Below are positions 26,858 to 34,906 of a stretch of DNA of 34,906 nt, one piece after another. The first letter of the stretch is position 1. Each line of letters starts with the position of its first letter. The notes beneath the pieces are model-generated. The model did not search any database, was not told where the DNA came from, and saw only the letters and a list, made by a program, of their open reading frames with translations. Source of the stretch: Pelagibacteraceae bacterium (GTDB lineage: Bacteria; Pseudomonadota; Alphaproteobacteria; Pelagibacterales; Pelagibacteraceae); the NCBI GenBank assembly GCA_008638205.1, contig VTPO01000012.1, positions 1-34,906 of the forward strand, read 5' to 3'. The position numbers and the translations under genes were made by a program.

Positions 26858-27383
26858 AATTAAAAATATTTTTTTAGCCATTCTTTTACTGTCTGTGCTA
26901 AATAGTTGCTCAACCATGAAACTTGAAGAATTTAAATTAAAGAAACCAGAGTTAAAACTAGAGGAATATTTTTCTGGCAAAACTACTGCAAGAGGTGTTT
27001 TTGAGGATAGGTTTGGAAATATAAAAAAATCTTTTATTGTTTATATAGATGGAACATGGGATGGAAAAACACTCATTTTAAAAGAAGATTTTATTTATGA
27101 TGATGGAAGTAAAGAATTTCGTGAATGGACGATTACCAAAGAGGGTGAAAATTTCTATACAGGTTTTGCAGATGGAGTTATTGGTAAAGCTTCTGGATCA
27201 ATTAGTGGTAATGCTTTTAATTGGAAGTACACATTTAATTTACCAATTGGATCAAAAAAAATAAAAGTTAATTTTGATGATTGGATGTTCCTGCAGGATA
27301 AAAATTATTTGATTAATATCGCAAAAATTAATAAATTTGGATTTAATTTAGGAACTGTTATTCTTTTCTTTAATAAAGATTAG
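26850..27383 (+). CDS. DUF3833 lipoprotein
   Basis: I place the start at ATG 26850 rather than 26826: it gives MGKIKNIFLAILLLSVLNSC, a clean lipoprotein signal with acylated Cys at residue 20, whereas the earlier ATG adds eight residues before the basic region. The mature part matches DUF3833: LKLEEYFSGKTTARGVFEDR, EDFIYDDGSKEFREWTI, ADGVIGKASGSISGNAFNW, FDDWMFLQDKNYLINIA and a final KFGFNLGTVILFF. The family has a lipocalin-like predicted fold and no settled role. A membrane-attached periplasmic protein is the inference. It overlaps mutT by 8 nt and precedes the DUF1178 gene by 19 nt. Confidence 0.87.
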   Translation: MGKIKNIFLAILLLSVLNSCSTMKLEEFKLKKPELKLEEYFSGKTTARGVFEDRFGNIKKSFIVYIDGTWDGKTLILKEDFIYDDGSKEFREWTITKEGENFYTGFADGVIGKASGSISGNAFNWKYTFNLPIGSKKIKVNFDDWMFLQDKNYLINIAKINKFGFNLGTVILFFNKD

Positions 27384-27402
27384 TTCTTGGGCCATTAAAT
27401 TT

Positions 27403-27825
27403 ATGATCAAGTATCAACTTAAATGCGAATGTGGAAAAGAGTTTGAGAGCTGGTTTAGCTGCTCCAAAGAGTTTGATAGGTTAGAGAAAAAAAACTTGCT
27501 TAGTTGTATATGTGGAGTTTCTAAAAAAATTTCCAAACAAATTATGTCCCCGCAAGTAGTGAGTAGCAAAAAAGAGACTAACGATAACCAGCAAAAAAAA
27601 ATCTTTCAAAATGTTCAAAAAAAATTAACAGAACTTAGAAAATATGTAGAAAAAAATGCAGAATATGTAGGAGATAATTTTGCATCTGAAGTTCGCTCTA
27701 TTCACTATGATAAAAAAAATGTGAGAAATATTTATGGCAAAACTAGTCTAGAAGAACATAAAGAATTAATCGAAGAGGGAATAGAAATTAATTCTATACC
27801 TTGGGTAGACAAAACTGACAGTTAG
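27403..27825 (+). CDS. DUF1178 family protein (CxC zinc-ribbon-like)
   Basis: A 140-residue protein matching DUF1178. It begins MIKYQLKCECGKEFESWF with a C-x-C pair at residues 8 and 10, and a second pair follows in LLSCICGVSKK; four cysteines in this layout suggest a zinc ribbon. The C-terminal half has AEYVGDNFASEVRSIHY, a GKTSLEEHKELIEEGIEI motif and SIPWVDK, the conserved DUF1178 end. Function is unknown. It closes the argJ operon and overlaps convergent ubiG by 4 nt. Confidence 0.88.
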   Translation: MIKYQLKCECGKEFESWFSCSKEFDRLEKKNLLSCICGVSKKISKQIMSPQVVSSKKETNDNQQKKIFQNVQKKLTELRKYVEKNAEYVGDNFASEVRSIHYDKKNVRNIYGKTSLEEHKELIEEGIEINSIPWVDKTDS

Positions 27826-28550
27826 CTTTTTGTAAAGCAGGTCATGTAATTTACAGAAGCATCATTGCTTAAGGACCATTTATTAAGAATAGGATTAAAA
27901 GTAACTCCCTTAGTTTCCTGGTGTATTAACTGTTGAGTAGATACGTAGTTAATCATTTCCTGAGGTTTTACAAACTTCTTCCAATCGTGCGTTCCTATAG
28001 GTAACCACCTTAAGACATACTCTGCACCGACAATCGCAAATAAATAAGATTTAGGATTTCTATTAATTGTTGCAAAAAATATAATTCCATTTTTATTTAA
28101 AAGTTTTGAGCAGCTTTCGATAAAAAAATTAACATTATCAACATGCTCAATCACTTCCATACATAAAATGACATCAAATTTTTTATTTTTTATTTCTTCT
28201 GGAAGTTTATTTAAATATTGAATTTGCAAATTTGTTTTTTGCGCATGTACTTTTGCCACCTCAATGTTATTTTTAGAAGCATCAATTCCTGTAACTTGTG
28301 CACCCAATCTGGCAAAAGGCTCACATAACAAACCTCCGCCACAACCAATATCTAAAAGTGTTAAGTTTGAAAATGAAAAATTTTTATCAAGGTTCAATGA
28401 AAAGTGAGAGGAAATTCTGTCAATTAAGTATTCTTGTCTTACAGGATTGAATTTGTGTAAAGGGGAAAACTTCCCATTAGGATCCCACCACTCAGAAGCC
28501 ATATCGGAAAACTTTTTGACTTCTTGCTCATTAGCTGTTTTTTTATTCAT
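27822..28550 (-). CDS. ubiG: ubiquinone biosynthesis O-methyltransferase
   Basis: A 242-residue class I SAM methyltransferase. The UbiG-specific N terminus FSDMASEWWDPNGKFSPLHK and NPVRQEYL precede motif I LLDIGCGGGLLCEPFARLG and VTGIDAS. MEVIEHVDN and FFATINRNPKSYL follow, and GTHDWKKFVKPQE is diagnostic of UbiG. It does both O-methylations in ubiquinone synthesis at the inner-membrane face. It is divergent from lysC across 62 bp, a conserved alphaproteobacterial neighbourhood. Confidence 0.94.
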   Translation of the reverse strand: MNKKTANEQEVKKFSDMASEWWDPNGKFSPLHKFNPVRQEYLIDRISSHFSLNLDKNFSFSNLTLLDIGCGGGLLCEPFARLGAQVTGIDASKNNIEVAKVHAQKTNLQIQYLNKLPEEIKNKKFDVILCMEVIEHVDNVNFFIESCSKLLNKNGIIFFATINRNPKSYLFAIVGAEYVLRWLPIGTHDWKKFVKPQEMINYVSTQQLIHQETKGVTFNPILNKWSLSNDASVNYMTCFTKS

Positions 28551-28612
28551 AGTCTTTTGTGTTATTGCTTATTTTTATTTAGCAGAGTAATTATGTTAAA
28601 AATATACTTTAT

Positions 28613-29830
28613 ATGTCTAAAATTGTAATGAAATTTGGTGGTACCTCTGTCGCAGATACAGATAGAATCTCACATGTTGCTAATATAGTTAAAGCAAAGA
28701 TTGATCAAAACCACAAAATTGCAGTGGTAGTTTCTGCTATGGCCGGCGTTACTAATGATTTAATTCAAAAATCTAAAAAAATTTCAGATAGTTTTCCCGG
28801 CGATGAATATGATGCTCTTTTATCTTCAGGCGAGCAAGTTACTGCTACGTTGTTAGCGGCAGCTTTGCAAAAAATTGGAATTAAATCGAGATCTTGGCTA
28901 GGATGGCAAATACCTATTGTGACTGAAGGAGATCACAAAAACAGTAGAATTATTTCGGTTAATTCAAAAGTATTAAATGACTGTATAGATCAAGAGATTG
29001 TTCCAATCATTCCTGGATTTCAAGGTCTGACAGAAGGTAATAGAATTAGTACAATCGGTAGGGGTGGTTCGGATGCATCCGCAGTTGCAATTGCAAAATG
29101 TTTAGATGCAGACTTTTGTGAAATTTATACAGATGTAGATGGTGTATTCACTACCAATCCAGATTTAGAGAGCAAAGCAAAAAAAATTGAAAAAATCTCA
29201 TATGAGGAAATGTTAGAGATGGCCTCACTGGGAGCCAAGGTGATGCAAAGCAGTTCTGTACAAAAAGCCATGATTAATGATGTTGATATTTATGTAAAAT
29301 CTACATTTTCTAATAATTCAGGAACCAAAATTGGTAGCCAGGATAAGGTTTCATACGATAAGGTTATCACAGGAGTGGCTTACTCAAGTGACGATGCAAA
29401 AGTTACTTTGCAAGGAGTAAAGGATAAGCCTGGGGTTGCCTCTTCAATTTTTAAACCTTTGTATGAAAATAATATAGTTGTTGATATGATTGTTCAAAAT
29501 GTTTCAGCAGACAATTCTAAAACAGATGTAACATTTACTATCAAAAGAGATGATTTACAAAAAACTACTTTAGTTTTGGAAAAATTAAAAGAGCAGCTAA
29601 ATTTTGATAAACTATTAACTGATGGTCATGTTTCTAAGATTTCAATTGTGGGTGCTGGCATGATTACTCATCCCGGAGTTGCCTATAGAATGTTTGATGC
29701 ATTATCGTCCAAAAAAATAAATATTATGGTTATTTCTACTTCCGAAATTAAAATTTCAGTATTAATTGATGAAAAAAATACTAAAGAAGCTGTGAAAACA
29801 ATTCATCAAATTTTTGAGTTAGATAAATAA
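28613..29830 (+). CDS. lysC: aspartate kinase
   Basis: This 405-residue protein is of the monofunctional type. The kinase domain has [15 protein letters not shown] at the N terminus, [26 protein letters not shown] and [13 protein letters not shown]. From about residue 260 two ACT domains follow, [16 protein letters not shown] and [22 protein letters not shown], the usual site of lysine/threonine feedback control; the effector cannot be inferred. It phosphorylates aspartate for lysine, threonine and methionine synthesis. ispG follows after one base. A TATACT lies at 28603-28608, only 4 nt before the ATG, too close to serve that start. Confidence 0.95.
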   Translation: MSKIVMKFGGTSVADTDRISHVANIVKAKIDQNHKIAVVVSAMAGVTNDLIQKSKKISDSFPGDEYDALLSSGEQVTATLLAAALQKIGIKSRSWLGWQIPIVTEGDHKNSRIISVNSKVLNDCIDQEIVPIIPGFQGLTEGNRISTIGRGGSDASAVAIAKCLDADFCEIYTDVDGVFTTNPDLESKAKKIEKISYEEMLEMASLGAKVMQSSSVQKAMINDVDIYVKSTFSNNSGTKIGSQDKVSYDKVITGVAYSSDDAKVTLQGVKDKPGVASSIFKPLYENNIVVDMIVQNVSADNSKTDVTFTIKRDDLQKTTLVLEKLKEQLNFDKLLTDGHVSKISIVGAGMITHPGVAYRMFDALSSKKINIMVISTSEIKISVLIDEKNTKEAVKTIHQIFELDK

Positions 29831-29831
29831 A

Positions 29832-30935
29832 ATGAGTACCATTAGACCTTTTAGAACAATTAATAGAAGAAAATCTAAACAAATTCATGTTGGGGATGTT
29901 TTGGTTGGTGGTGACGCCCCTATATCGGTTCAATCCATGACTAACACCCTGACGACAGATATTGTCGGAACCGTAAAGCAAATCAATGACCTGGAAGAGT
30001 CAGGGGCTGATATTGTGAGAGTTTCGTGTCCAGATGAAGATTCTACAAAAGCTCTATCGCAAATAGTGAAACAAACTAACATTCCCATTGTTGCAGACAT
30101 ACACTTTCATCATAAGAGAGCGATTGAAGCTGCAAAGTCTGGTGCAAGCTGCTTAAGAATTAATCCAGGAAATATTGGATCCAAGGATAGAGTTGCAGAT
30201 ATAGTAAAAGCTGCAAAAGATTTTGATTGCTCTATTAGAATTGGAGTAAATGGAGGATCGTTAGACAGTGCATTATTAGAAAAATATAAAGAACCATGCC
30301 CGGAGGCATTGGTTGAAAGCGCTATGTTAAACATAAAAATTTTAGAGGATTTAGATTTTTTTAATTTTAAAATTAGTGTTAAAGCTTCTGATATTTTTTT
30401 AGCAACCAGCTCTTACAGACTCTTAGCTTCTAAATGCAATTACCCGTTACATCTTGGAATAACAGAAGCAGGCAGTTATTTTGTAGGTACTGTTAAATCT
30501 TCAATTGGAATGGGAATGCTTCTCATGGATGGTATTGGAGATACTATTAGAGTTTCTCTTTCTTCAGATCCTATAGATGAGGTTAAGGCTGGGCTGGAGA
30601 TCCTAAAAAGTTTAAATTTAAAACATAGAGGCGTAAAAATAATTTCCTGTCCTTCATGTGCTAGACAGGCATTTGAAGTAATCAAGACTGTGGAAATTTT
30701 AGAAAAAAAATTATCACACATTAAAGAATCTCTTACTTTATCTATTATTGGCTGCGTGGTTAATGGTCCGGGTGAAGCCTCTCAAACTGACATTGGTTTA
30801 ACAGGAGGTGGCAAGGGAAATAATATGATTTATTTACACGGTCTTGCAGATCACAAGGTGGCATCAGAAGAAATCATTGATCACGTTGTATCTTTAGTGG
30901 AAAATAAAGCTGCTGAAATTAGAGCAGAAAGCTAA
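29832..30935 (+). CDS. ispG: 4-hydroxy-3-methylbut-2-en-1-yl diphosphate synthase
   Basis: A 367-residue IspG of the short bacterial two-domain type. The TIM-barrel part has [36 protein letters not shown] and LGITEAGS. The [4Fe-4S] domain supplies C273 and C276 in [10 protein letters not shown]308 and Glu315 in [11 protein letters not shown], the complete cluster ligand set. It makes HMBPP in the MEP isoprenoid route. It sits 1 nt after lysC and 10 nt before prfA; many alphaproteobacteria have ptsP in this slot, which is absent here. Confidence 0.95.
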   Translation: MSTIRPFRTINRRKSKQIHVGDVLVGGDAPISVQSMTNTLTTDIVGTVKQINDLEESGADIVRVSCPDEDSTKALSQIVKQTNIPIVADIHFHHKRAIEAAKSGASCLRINPGNIGSKDRVADIVKAAKDFDCSIRIGVNGGSLDSALLEKYKEPCPEALVESAMLNIKILEDLDFFNFKISVKASDIFLATSSYRLLASKCNYPLHLGITEAGSYFVGTVKSSIGMGMLLMDGIGDTIRVSLSSDPIDEVKAGLEILKSLNLKHRGVKIISCPSCARQAFEVIKTVEILEKKLSHIKESLTLSIIGCVVNGPGEASQTDIGLTGGGKGNNMIYLHGLADHKVASEEIIDHVVSLVENKAAEIRAES

Positions 30936-30945
30936 GCACTAACTC

Positions 30946-32019
30946 ATGATATCTTTAGAAAAATTAGAAAGTATTGTTAATCGCTATAATGATTTAGAAT
31001 CTAGCCTTTCGAAAACTGATATTGACAAAAAAGAGTTTGTTAAAAATTCTAAGGAATATTCTTCAATTGGAGAAATAATAGAGACCATCAAGAGTTATAT
31101 TGATGTCATAAAAGACAAGGAAGATCTGAAAAAAATCTTATTAGACAAGAATTCAGATACTGAAATTAAAGAGATGGCAGAACATGATCTCGAAGAAATT
31201 AAATCCAAAGAGCAAGAGTATGAAAAAAAAGTCAAAGTATTTTTACTTCCAAAAGATGAGGCAGATGAAAAGAATGCCATCGTGGAAATTAGGGCTGGCA
31301 CAGGTGGTTTGGAAGCTTCTCTATTTGCCTCAGATTTATTTAACATGTATCAAAAAGTGTCATCTATCAATGGATGGAGAGTGGAGGTGTTAAGTGTTTC
31401 CGCTAGTGAGGCTGGAGGATACAAGGAAATTGTCTTCACAATTACAGGAAAAAATGTGTTTTCTAAGCTAAAATTTGAATCTGGAGTGCATAGAGTTCAG
31501 CGTGTACCCGATACAGAAACCCAAGGACGAGTTCACACATCTGCAGCAACCGTTGCAGTTCTAGCGGAAGCAGAAGAGGTAGATGTTAAGATTGATGAAA
31601 ATGATTTGAGAATAGATGTTTTTCGATCTGGAGGTCCGGGCGGACAATCTGTTAATACAACCGACAGCGCAGTTAGAATTACACACATTCCAACAGGTGT
31701 AGTGGTTGCAATACAAGATGAAAAATCTCAACACAAAAACAAAGCCAAGGCAATGACTATTTTAAGATCCAGGCTGTATGAGGCAGAAAGATTAAGATTA
31801 GAAAAAGAACGTTCGGTTGCAAGAAAAAGTCAAATTGGAACTGGAGACCGGTCGGAACGAATTAGAACTTATAATTTTCCTCAAGGAAGAGTTAGCGATC
31901 ATAGAATTAATTTGACTTTACACAAATTAACAGGATTTTTGGCAGGTGATGATTTTGCAGAAATGTCTGATGCTTTACAAATGAAGCATCAGGAAGAATT
32001 ATTAGAAGATGTTAAGTAA
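30946..32019 (+). CDS. prfA: peptide chain release factor 1
   Basis: A 357-residue class I release factor. The catalytic loop is RSGGPGGQSVNTTDSAV with G232-G233-Q234, whose Gln is the substrate of PrmC. The stop-codon recognition tripeptide is PDT in QRVPDTETQGRVHTSAATV, the P-x-T form that marks RF1 (UAA/UAG) rather than RF2. The C-terminal domain GRVSDHRINLTLHKL is standard. prmC, which methylates the GGQ glutamine, follows after 3 nt, a very widespread functional pairing. Confidence 0.96.
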   Translation: MISLEKLESIVNRYNDLESSLSKTDIDKKEFVKNSKEYSSIGEIIETIKSYIDVIKDKEDLKKILLDKNSDTEIKEMAEHDLEEIKSKEQEYEKKVKVFLLPKDEADEKNAIVEIRAGTGGLEASLFASDLFNMYQKVSSINGWRVEVLSVSASEAGGYKEIVFTITGKNVFSKLKFESGVHRVQRVPDTETQGRVHTSAATVAVLAEAEEVDVKIDENDLRIDVFRSGGPGGQSVNTTDSAVRITHIPTGVVVAIQDEKSQHKNKAKAMTILRSRLYEAERLRLEKERSVARKSQIGTGDRSERIRTYNFPQGRVSDHRINLTLHKLTGFLAGDDFAEMSDALQMKHQEELLEDVK

Positions 32020-32022
32020 TGC

Positions 32023-32877
32023 ATGACTACAGTTTTAGAAGCCTTAAAAAAAAATTGTAAGAATTTATTAAATATTAATATCAAAACTGCAAAAATAGAT
32101 TCTGAAATAATTTTAGCTTCAGTTTTAAAAACCGATAGAATTAATCTATCTACTCAACACAATTTAATTCTAAATAAATCTCAAGAACTTCTCATGAGTC
32201 AGCTGATGGAGAGAAGAAAAAATAAAGAACCAGTAGCCTATATTTTAAATAAAAAAGATTTTTGGAACGAAACTTATTTTGTAGATCAAAGAGTTTTGAT
32301 TCCAAGACCAGAAACAGAAATTCTAATTGAAATGGTTTTAAAAAAAATTAAAGACAAATCAAAAGTATTGCAGCTTTTGGACATTGGGTGTGGTTCTGGA
32401 TGCCTACTAATTTCCTGCTTAAGAGAGCTTACAAAAAGTATTGGCATCGGACTAGATACTAGTTCAGATGCTTTAGCGGTTACAAAAATTAACGTTAAGA
32501 ATTATAAGCTTAATAAAAGAGTTGAGCTTCATAAAGAAAGTATCTTTAACTTTCTTACATTAAAAAAATTTGACGTAATTTTATCTAATCCTCCTTACCT
32601 GTCTTCAGCTGAGTATGACAATTTAGAAATAGATGTTAAAAATTTTGAGCCAAAAACCGCACTGAAGGGCGGACATGATGGAACATCTCATTATAAAAAA
32701 ATTATTACCTTTGCGTCCATGTCTTTAAAAAAAAATGGATTACTAGCCCTAGAGCTGGGTGACCAACAGTTTTTTAAAATAAAAGAGATGTTGGCCGAGA
32801 ACTCTTTTAGAGTTTTAGACAAATACCGATTAATCAATGGGGAAATAAGATGTATTCTAGCATCTAAAATAGGATAA
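32023..32877 (+). CDS. prmC: release factor glutamine methyltransferase PrmC
   Basis: This 284-residue SAM methyltransferase has an N-terminal helical domain with RRKNKEPVAYIL and VLIPRPETE, SAM motif I LLDIGCGSGCLLISCL, and the catalytic N189-P-P-Y192 in ILSNPPYLSS. ALKGGHDGTSHYKKII follows. It methylates the GGQ glutamine of release factors. It lies directly downstream of its substrate gene prfA, and an 85 bp gap with its own promoter separates it from the DUF4167 gene. Confidence 0.94.
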   Translation: MTTVLEALKKNCKNLLNINIKTAKIDSEIILASVLKTDRINLSTQHNLILNKSQELLMSQLMERRKNKEPVAYILNKKDFWNETYFVDQRVLIPRPETEILIEMVLKKIKDKSKVLQLLDIGCGSGCLLISCLRELTKSIGIGLDTSSDALAVTKINVKNYKLNKRVELHKESIFNFLTLKKFDVILSNPPYLSSAEYDNLEIDVKNFEPKTALKGGHDGTSHYKKIITFASMSLKKNGLLALELGDQQFFKIKEMLAENSFRVLDKYRLINGEIRCILASKIG

Positions 32878-32884
32878 ATTTCTT

Positions 32885-32913
32885 TTGACAAATGTTTAAG
32901 AATATGTGATTTT
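32885..32913 (+). promoter_or_regulatory. likely promoter of the DUF4167 gene
   Basis: TTGACA (32885-32890) is a perfect -35, followed after 17 nt by GATTTT (32908-32913) preceded by TG, an extended -10 arrangement. Initiation near 32920 leaves a leader of about 43 nt. The -10 hexamer itself is poor. Confidence 0.42.
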
Positions 32914-32962
32914 AAAACATCTATTAAATAATATTTTAAAATAGAATTAAAAAATAATCTAA

Positions 32963-33403
32963 ATGCCAAATTTTGTAAGAAGACCGAGAGGTCGTAATAA
33001 CCCAAGAAGTAATGGTCGTAGACCTAATGCTAATTTTAGAAACAGTGGGTCAGGCCAAATAGTTTCTCTTGGAGAATCGGGTAATAACAATAATTTTTCC
33101 AGAAATAGAAATAGCAATCGTGGAGGCGGGAACGCAACTAAAATGTTTGATAAATATAAAACATTGGCTAATGACGCCCTTTCTGTTGGAGATATTATTT
33201 TGGCAGAAAGCTATTTTCAGCATGCAGATCATTATGCAAGGTTATTACCACCAGAACCCAAGCCAGTTGTTAAAAGTGAAGAATCTTTAAATGAGCCAGA
33301 GAATGAAAATACAGAAACTGAAGAAAGCGTAGTTTCGGAAGATGCTGCGAAAGCAGAAGCTGTTGCCTCAAAGACTGTAACCGAAGAAGCTGTCGAGAAG
33401 TAA
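32963..33403 (+). CDS. DUF4167 protein with Arg/Gly/Asn-rich N terminus
   Basis: A 146-residue protein. The first ~55 residues are very rich in Arg, Asn and Gly (RRPRGRNNPRSNGRRPNANF and later RNRNSNRGGG), resembling RGG-type RNA-binding segments. Residues about 58-95 are the conserved DUF4167 core, FDKYKTLANDALSVGDIILA then ESYFQHADHYARLL. The tail is acidic and Glu/Ala-rich. The family is alphaproteobacterial and of unknown function; nucleic-acid binding is inference from composition. It commonly sits between prmC and clpB. One base separates it from the convergent peptidase gene. Confidence 0.9.
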   Translation: MPNFVRRPRGRNNPRSNGRRPNANFRNSGSGQIVSLGESGNNNNFSRNRNSNRGGGNATKMFDKYKTLANDALSVGDIILAESYFQHADHYARLLPPEPKPVVKSEESLNEPENENTETEESVVSEDAAKAEAVASKTVTEEAVEK

Positions 33404-33404
33404 A

Positions 33405-34706
33405 CTATTTATTAGTTCTAGAAATTTCTGCCAATTGATCAATTCTTTGTTTTTCTAAATTAAAATTTCCCATTTCATTTTTTGACAATTTTTTCCCTGA
33501 GGGAAGCTTTAGTCTTTGCGAATTAATTCTTTTATTATTTACCAATACTTCATAATGAAGATGAGGCCCAGTTGATCTACCAGTGCTTCCTACATAGCCA
33601 ATAATTTGTCCTTGTCTAACTTTTTTCCCAGCTTTAATATTTCTTCCAAACTTAGATAAGTGTGCATAAGCAGTTTTGTAAGTGGAGTTGTGTCTTATTC
33701 GAACATATTTTCCATACGCTCCGAACCACGATGCTCTCTCCACTGTTCCTGAACCAGAAGCCATAACAGGTGTTCCTCTGCGTGCAGCAAAGTCCGTTCC
33801 TTGATGTAATTTATTGTAACCTAATATAGGATGTTTTCTAAATCCAAAGCCGGAAGATAATCGTGCACCATTGATTGGTGTTTTCATTAAAGCTTTTTCA
33901 ATACTTTTTCCATCGGGTGTAAAATAACCAATGTTGTTTTTGCTATCTTTATATTGGTAAAGCTTAATTTCTCTTCCACTGTTTTTTAAATAAGCAAATA
34001 AAATGTTTCCATTTTTAAAATTTTCTCCTTCGTCATCCTCAAACCGTTCATAAAAAATTTGAAACTCATCATTTTTTCGTATGTCTCTTTGAAAGTCTAT
34101 TTCAAATCCAAATATTCTTGCAAACTCAACTATAACTTCAGCATCTACGTCGATTTTTTGAGCTGAGGCAAATAAGCTATTTACAATAACTCCTTTTGCT
34201 AAAAAATTTACCTTCTCTAAATTTTTTTGATTAAGTCTAACTTCGTAATCATCTACTTTGTCACGGTAGTAAATATAAGCTGTAGAAAGTTCATCTACTT
34301 GAAAAGTTATTCTAGATATTGATGGCTTATTTTGTTTTGTTCGAAATACAATAGTTATGGTTTGTCCCTGCCTTATTTTTGTTAAATCAACTATACCTTT
34401 AATCTTTTGGTAAATTTTATTGACCTCTTCCTTGGAAATTTTTTCTTTTAATAAAATTTTTTGTAGCGAATCTCCTGCAACAACTTTAATAATTTTCTTA
34501 TTAGGGATAAAATCGGTATTGAAAAAAAAAGAATAGGCGTCTTTAAATTCTTTCTTTGTTTTTTTTGCAGATTCTTGACGCTCATTTTGATGACCCTTAA
34601 ATACAAAATCTTTGGAAGAAAAAATAAAATACAAAAGAGCAGAAAAAACTAAAATTAAAAATATTATTAGATAATTCGGATGAGTTTTTTGGTGATTTTT
34701 TTTCAT
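33405..34706 (-). CDS. M23-family murein endopeptidase (MepM/LytM-like)
   Basis: A 433-residue protein. A basic N terminus and one membrane segment (about 11-30) anchor it with the rest in the periplasm. Residues about 58-105 form a LysM/OapA-like part with VVAGDSLQKILLKEKISKEE and IRQGQTITI. The C-terminal LytM domain has the zinc ligands H301-x3-D305 in LHQGTDFAARRG and H384 in GPHLHYEV, with YAHLSKFG supplying the further active-site His, so it should be catalytically competent against peptidoglycan crosslinks. The frame is complete. It is divergent from whatever + strand gene begins beyond the right edge. Confidence 0.92.
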   Translation of the reverse strand: MKKNHQKTHPNYLIIFLILVFSALLYFIFSSKDFVFKGHQNERQESAKKTKKEFKDAYSFFFNTDFIPNKKIIKVVAGDSLQKILLKEKISKEEVNKIYQKIKGIVDLTKIRQGQTITIVFRTKQNKPSISRITFQVDELSTAYIYYRDKVDDYEVRLNQKNLEKVNFLAKGVIVNSLFASAQKIDVDAEVIVEFARIFGFEIDFQRDIRKNDEFQIFYERFEDDEGENFKNGNILFAYLKNSGREIKLYQYKDSKNNIGYFTPDGKSIEKALMKTPINGARLSSGFGFRKHPILGYNKLHQGTDFAARRGTPVMASGSGTVERASWFGAYGKYVRIRHNSTYKTAYAHLSKFGRNIKAGKKVRQGQIIGYVGSTGRSTGPHLHYEVLVNNKRINSQRLKLPSGKKLSKNEMGNFNLEKQRIDQLAEISRTNK

Positions 34707-34795
34707 TTTTCTATATTTTATATACTTACAGTTGATAATTAATTAAAAAAGGAAAAAAAGCCTTTAAAAATGCTATTTTTTTATATTTATAGCTA

Positions 34796-34824
34796 TTGAC
34801 TTGTTGCTTATTTATCAATATTTA
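34796..34824 (+). promoter_or_regulatory. possible promoter of the gene beyond the right edge
   Basis: TTGACT (34796-34801) and TATTTA (34819-34824) are 17 nt apart. The -35 is 5/6, the -10 only 3/6. It lies in the 200 bp AT-rich gap 34707-34906, which holds no gene that I can see. Confidence 0.3.
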
Positions 34825-34833
34825 CTCGAGTCC

Positions 34834-34866
34834 TTGCACTGAATAATAACTGTTATTTAGGTGCAA
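34834..34866. repeat. 33-bp imperfect inverted repeat upstream of the right-edge gene
   Basis: TTGCAC (34834-34839) mirrors GTGCAA (34861-34866), with an inner AATAA-CTG-TTATT hairpin. The arms are joined by unequal loops (TGAAT and TAG). It lies downstream of the possible promoter and about 30 nt before a purine-rich ribosome-binding site, so it could be an operator or a folded 5' leader. It does not fit the CIRCE element. Confidence 0.45.
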
Positions 34867-34891
34867 TTTATACAAAAAACATAACAAAATT

Positions 34892-34898
34892 AAGGAAA
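34892..34898 (+). promoter_or_regulatory. ribosome-binding site of a gene starting past the window
   Basis: AAGGAAA at 34892-34898 is a good Shine-Dalgarno sequence placed so that an ATG would fall at or just beyond 34906. In related alphaproteobacteria clpB commonly follows the DUF4167 gene on this strand, so clpB is a reasonable guess for the missing gene. Confidence 0.4.
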
Positions 34899-34906
34899 AT
34901 TCTTTC

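Noticed and set aside
34834-34866. CIRCE (HrcA) element
   Set aside because: CIRCE is TTAGCACTC-N9-GAGTGCTAA. The arms here are only TTGCAC/GTGCAA and are 21 nt apart, with no close match to the consensus.
1-34906. CRISPR arrays, insertion sequences, prophage, tRNA or rRNA genes
   Set aside because: No regularly spaced repeats, transposase-like frames, terminal inverted repeats or GC-rich RNA-like intergenic stretches were seen. Nearly all DNA is coding.
1-34906. Reassigned UGA codon, as in some reduced genomes
   Set aside because: TGA ends cobT, aroB and the J-domain gene at the expected C termini, so it is a stop codon here.

Overview
The window reads as a stretch of core chromosome from an AT-rich, streamlined alphaproteobacterium. 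The class assignment rests on clade-typical genes: GcrA, DUF4167 and DUF1178 proteins, class I lysyl-tRNA synthetase, the CobS/CobT/J-domain/BolA block, the aroK-aroB-CNNM/CorC run, secA next to argJ-mutT, and lysC...prfA-prmC-DUF4167. Low GC, almost no intergenic space, many 1-36 nt gene overlaps and scarce Shine-Dalgarno sequences suggest a small-genome lineage of the Pelagibacterales/HIMB59 type. That finer placement is inference. TGA is used as a stop (cobT, aroB, the J-domain gene), so the code is standard. I see no IS element, prophage, CRISPR array, tRNA or rRNA, and no gene-free stretch above 200 bp.

Layout. 1-342: 3' end of a DadA-like FAD oxidoreductase. 399-908: gcrA (-). 1064-3973: ABC-2 permease, argD and argF (+). 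3970-5415: trkH (-). 5516-8154: lysK and pyrD (+). 8119-9614: TauE/SafE permease and DUF3429 protein (-). 9731-10588: rpmB and a VUT/YhhQ-type transporter (+). 10562-13969: J-domain protein, cobS, cobT (-), divergent from bolA (14008-14271, +). 14255-17145: aroK, aroB, CNNM/CorC protein (-). 17213-19124: a 50-residue membrane peptide and an unrecognised 595-residue exported protein (+). 19113-21275: glcB (-), divergent from accA (21418-22503, +). 22495-25098: secA (-), divergent from argJ-mutT-DUF3833-DUF1178 (25182-27825, +). 27822-28550: ubiG (-), divergent from lysC-ispG-prfA-prmC-DUF4167 (28613-33403, +). 33405-34706: M23 peptidase (-). The last 200 bp look like the promoter/leader of a + strand gene that begins just beyond the window.

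How the genes work together. Most are housekeeping: arginine (argD, argF, argJ), shikimate (aroK, aroB), lysine/threonine entry (lysC), pyrimidine (pyrD), isoprenoid (ispG), ubiquinone (ubiG), fatty acid (accA), glyoxylate use (glcB), translation (lysK, rpmB, prfA, prmC) and secretion (secA). The CobS/CobT/J-domain set is the most system-like part: a MoxR-type AAA+ ATPase, a VWA partner and a J-protein encoded with overlapping ends, divergent from bolA over a symmetric promoter, with no other cobalamin gene in view.

Features most worth a second look: an AccA carrying a C-terminal membrane helix; an ornithine carbamoyltransferase whose HCLP cysteine is valine; a SecA tail missing one expected zinc cysteine; a J-domain protein with two tandem Cys/His modules; the unknown 50 aa + 595 aa pair; and near-universal overlap of convergent gene ends, which leaves no room for intrinsic terminators.
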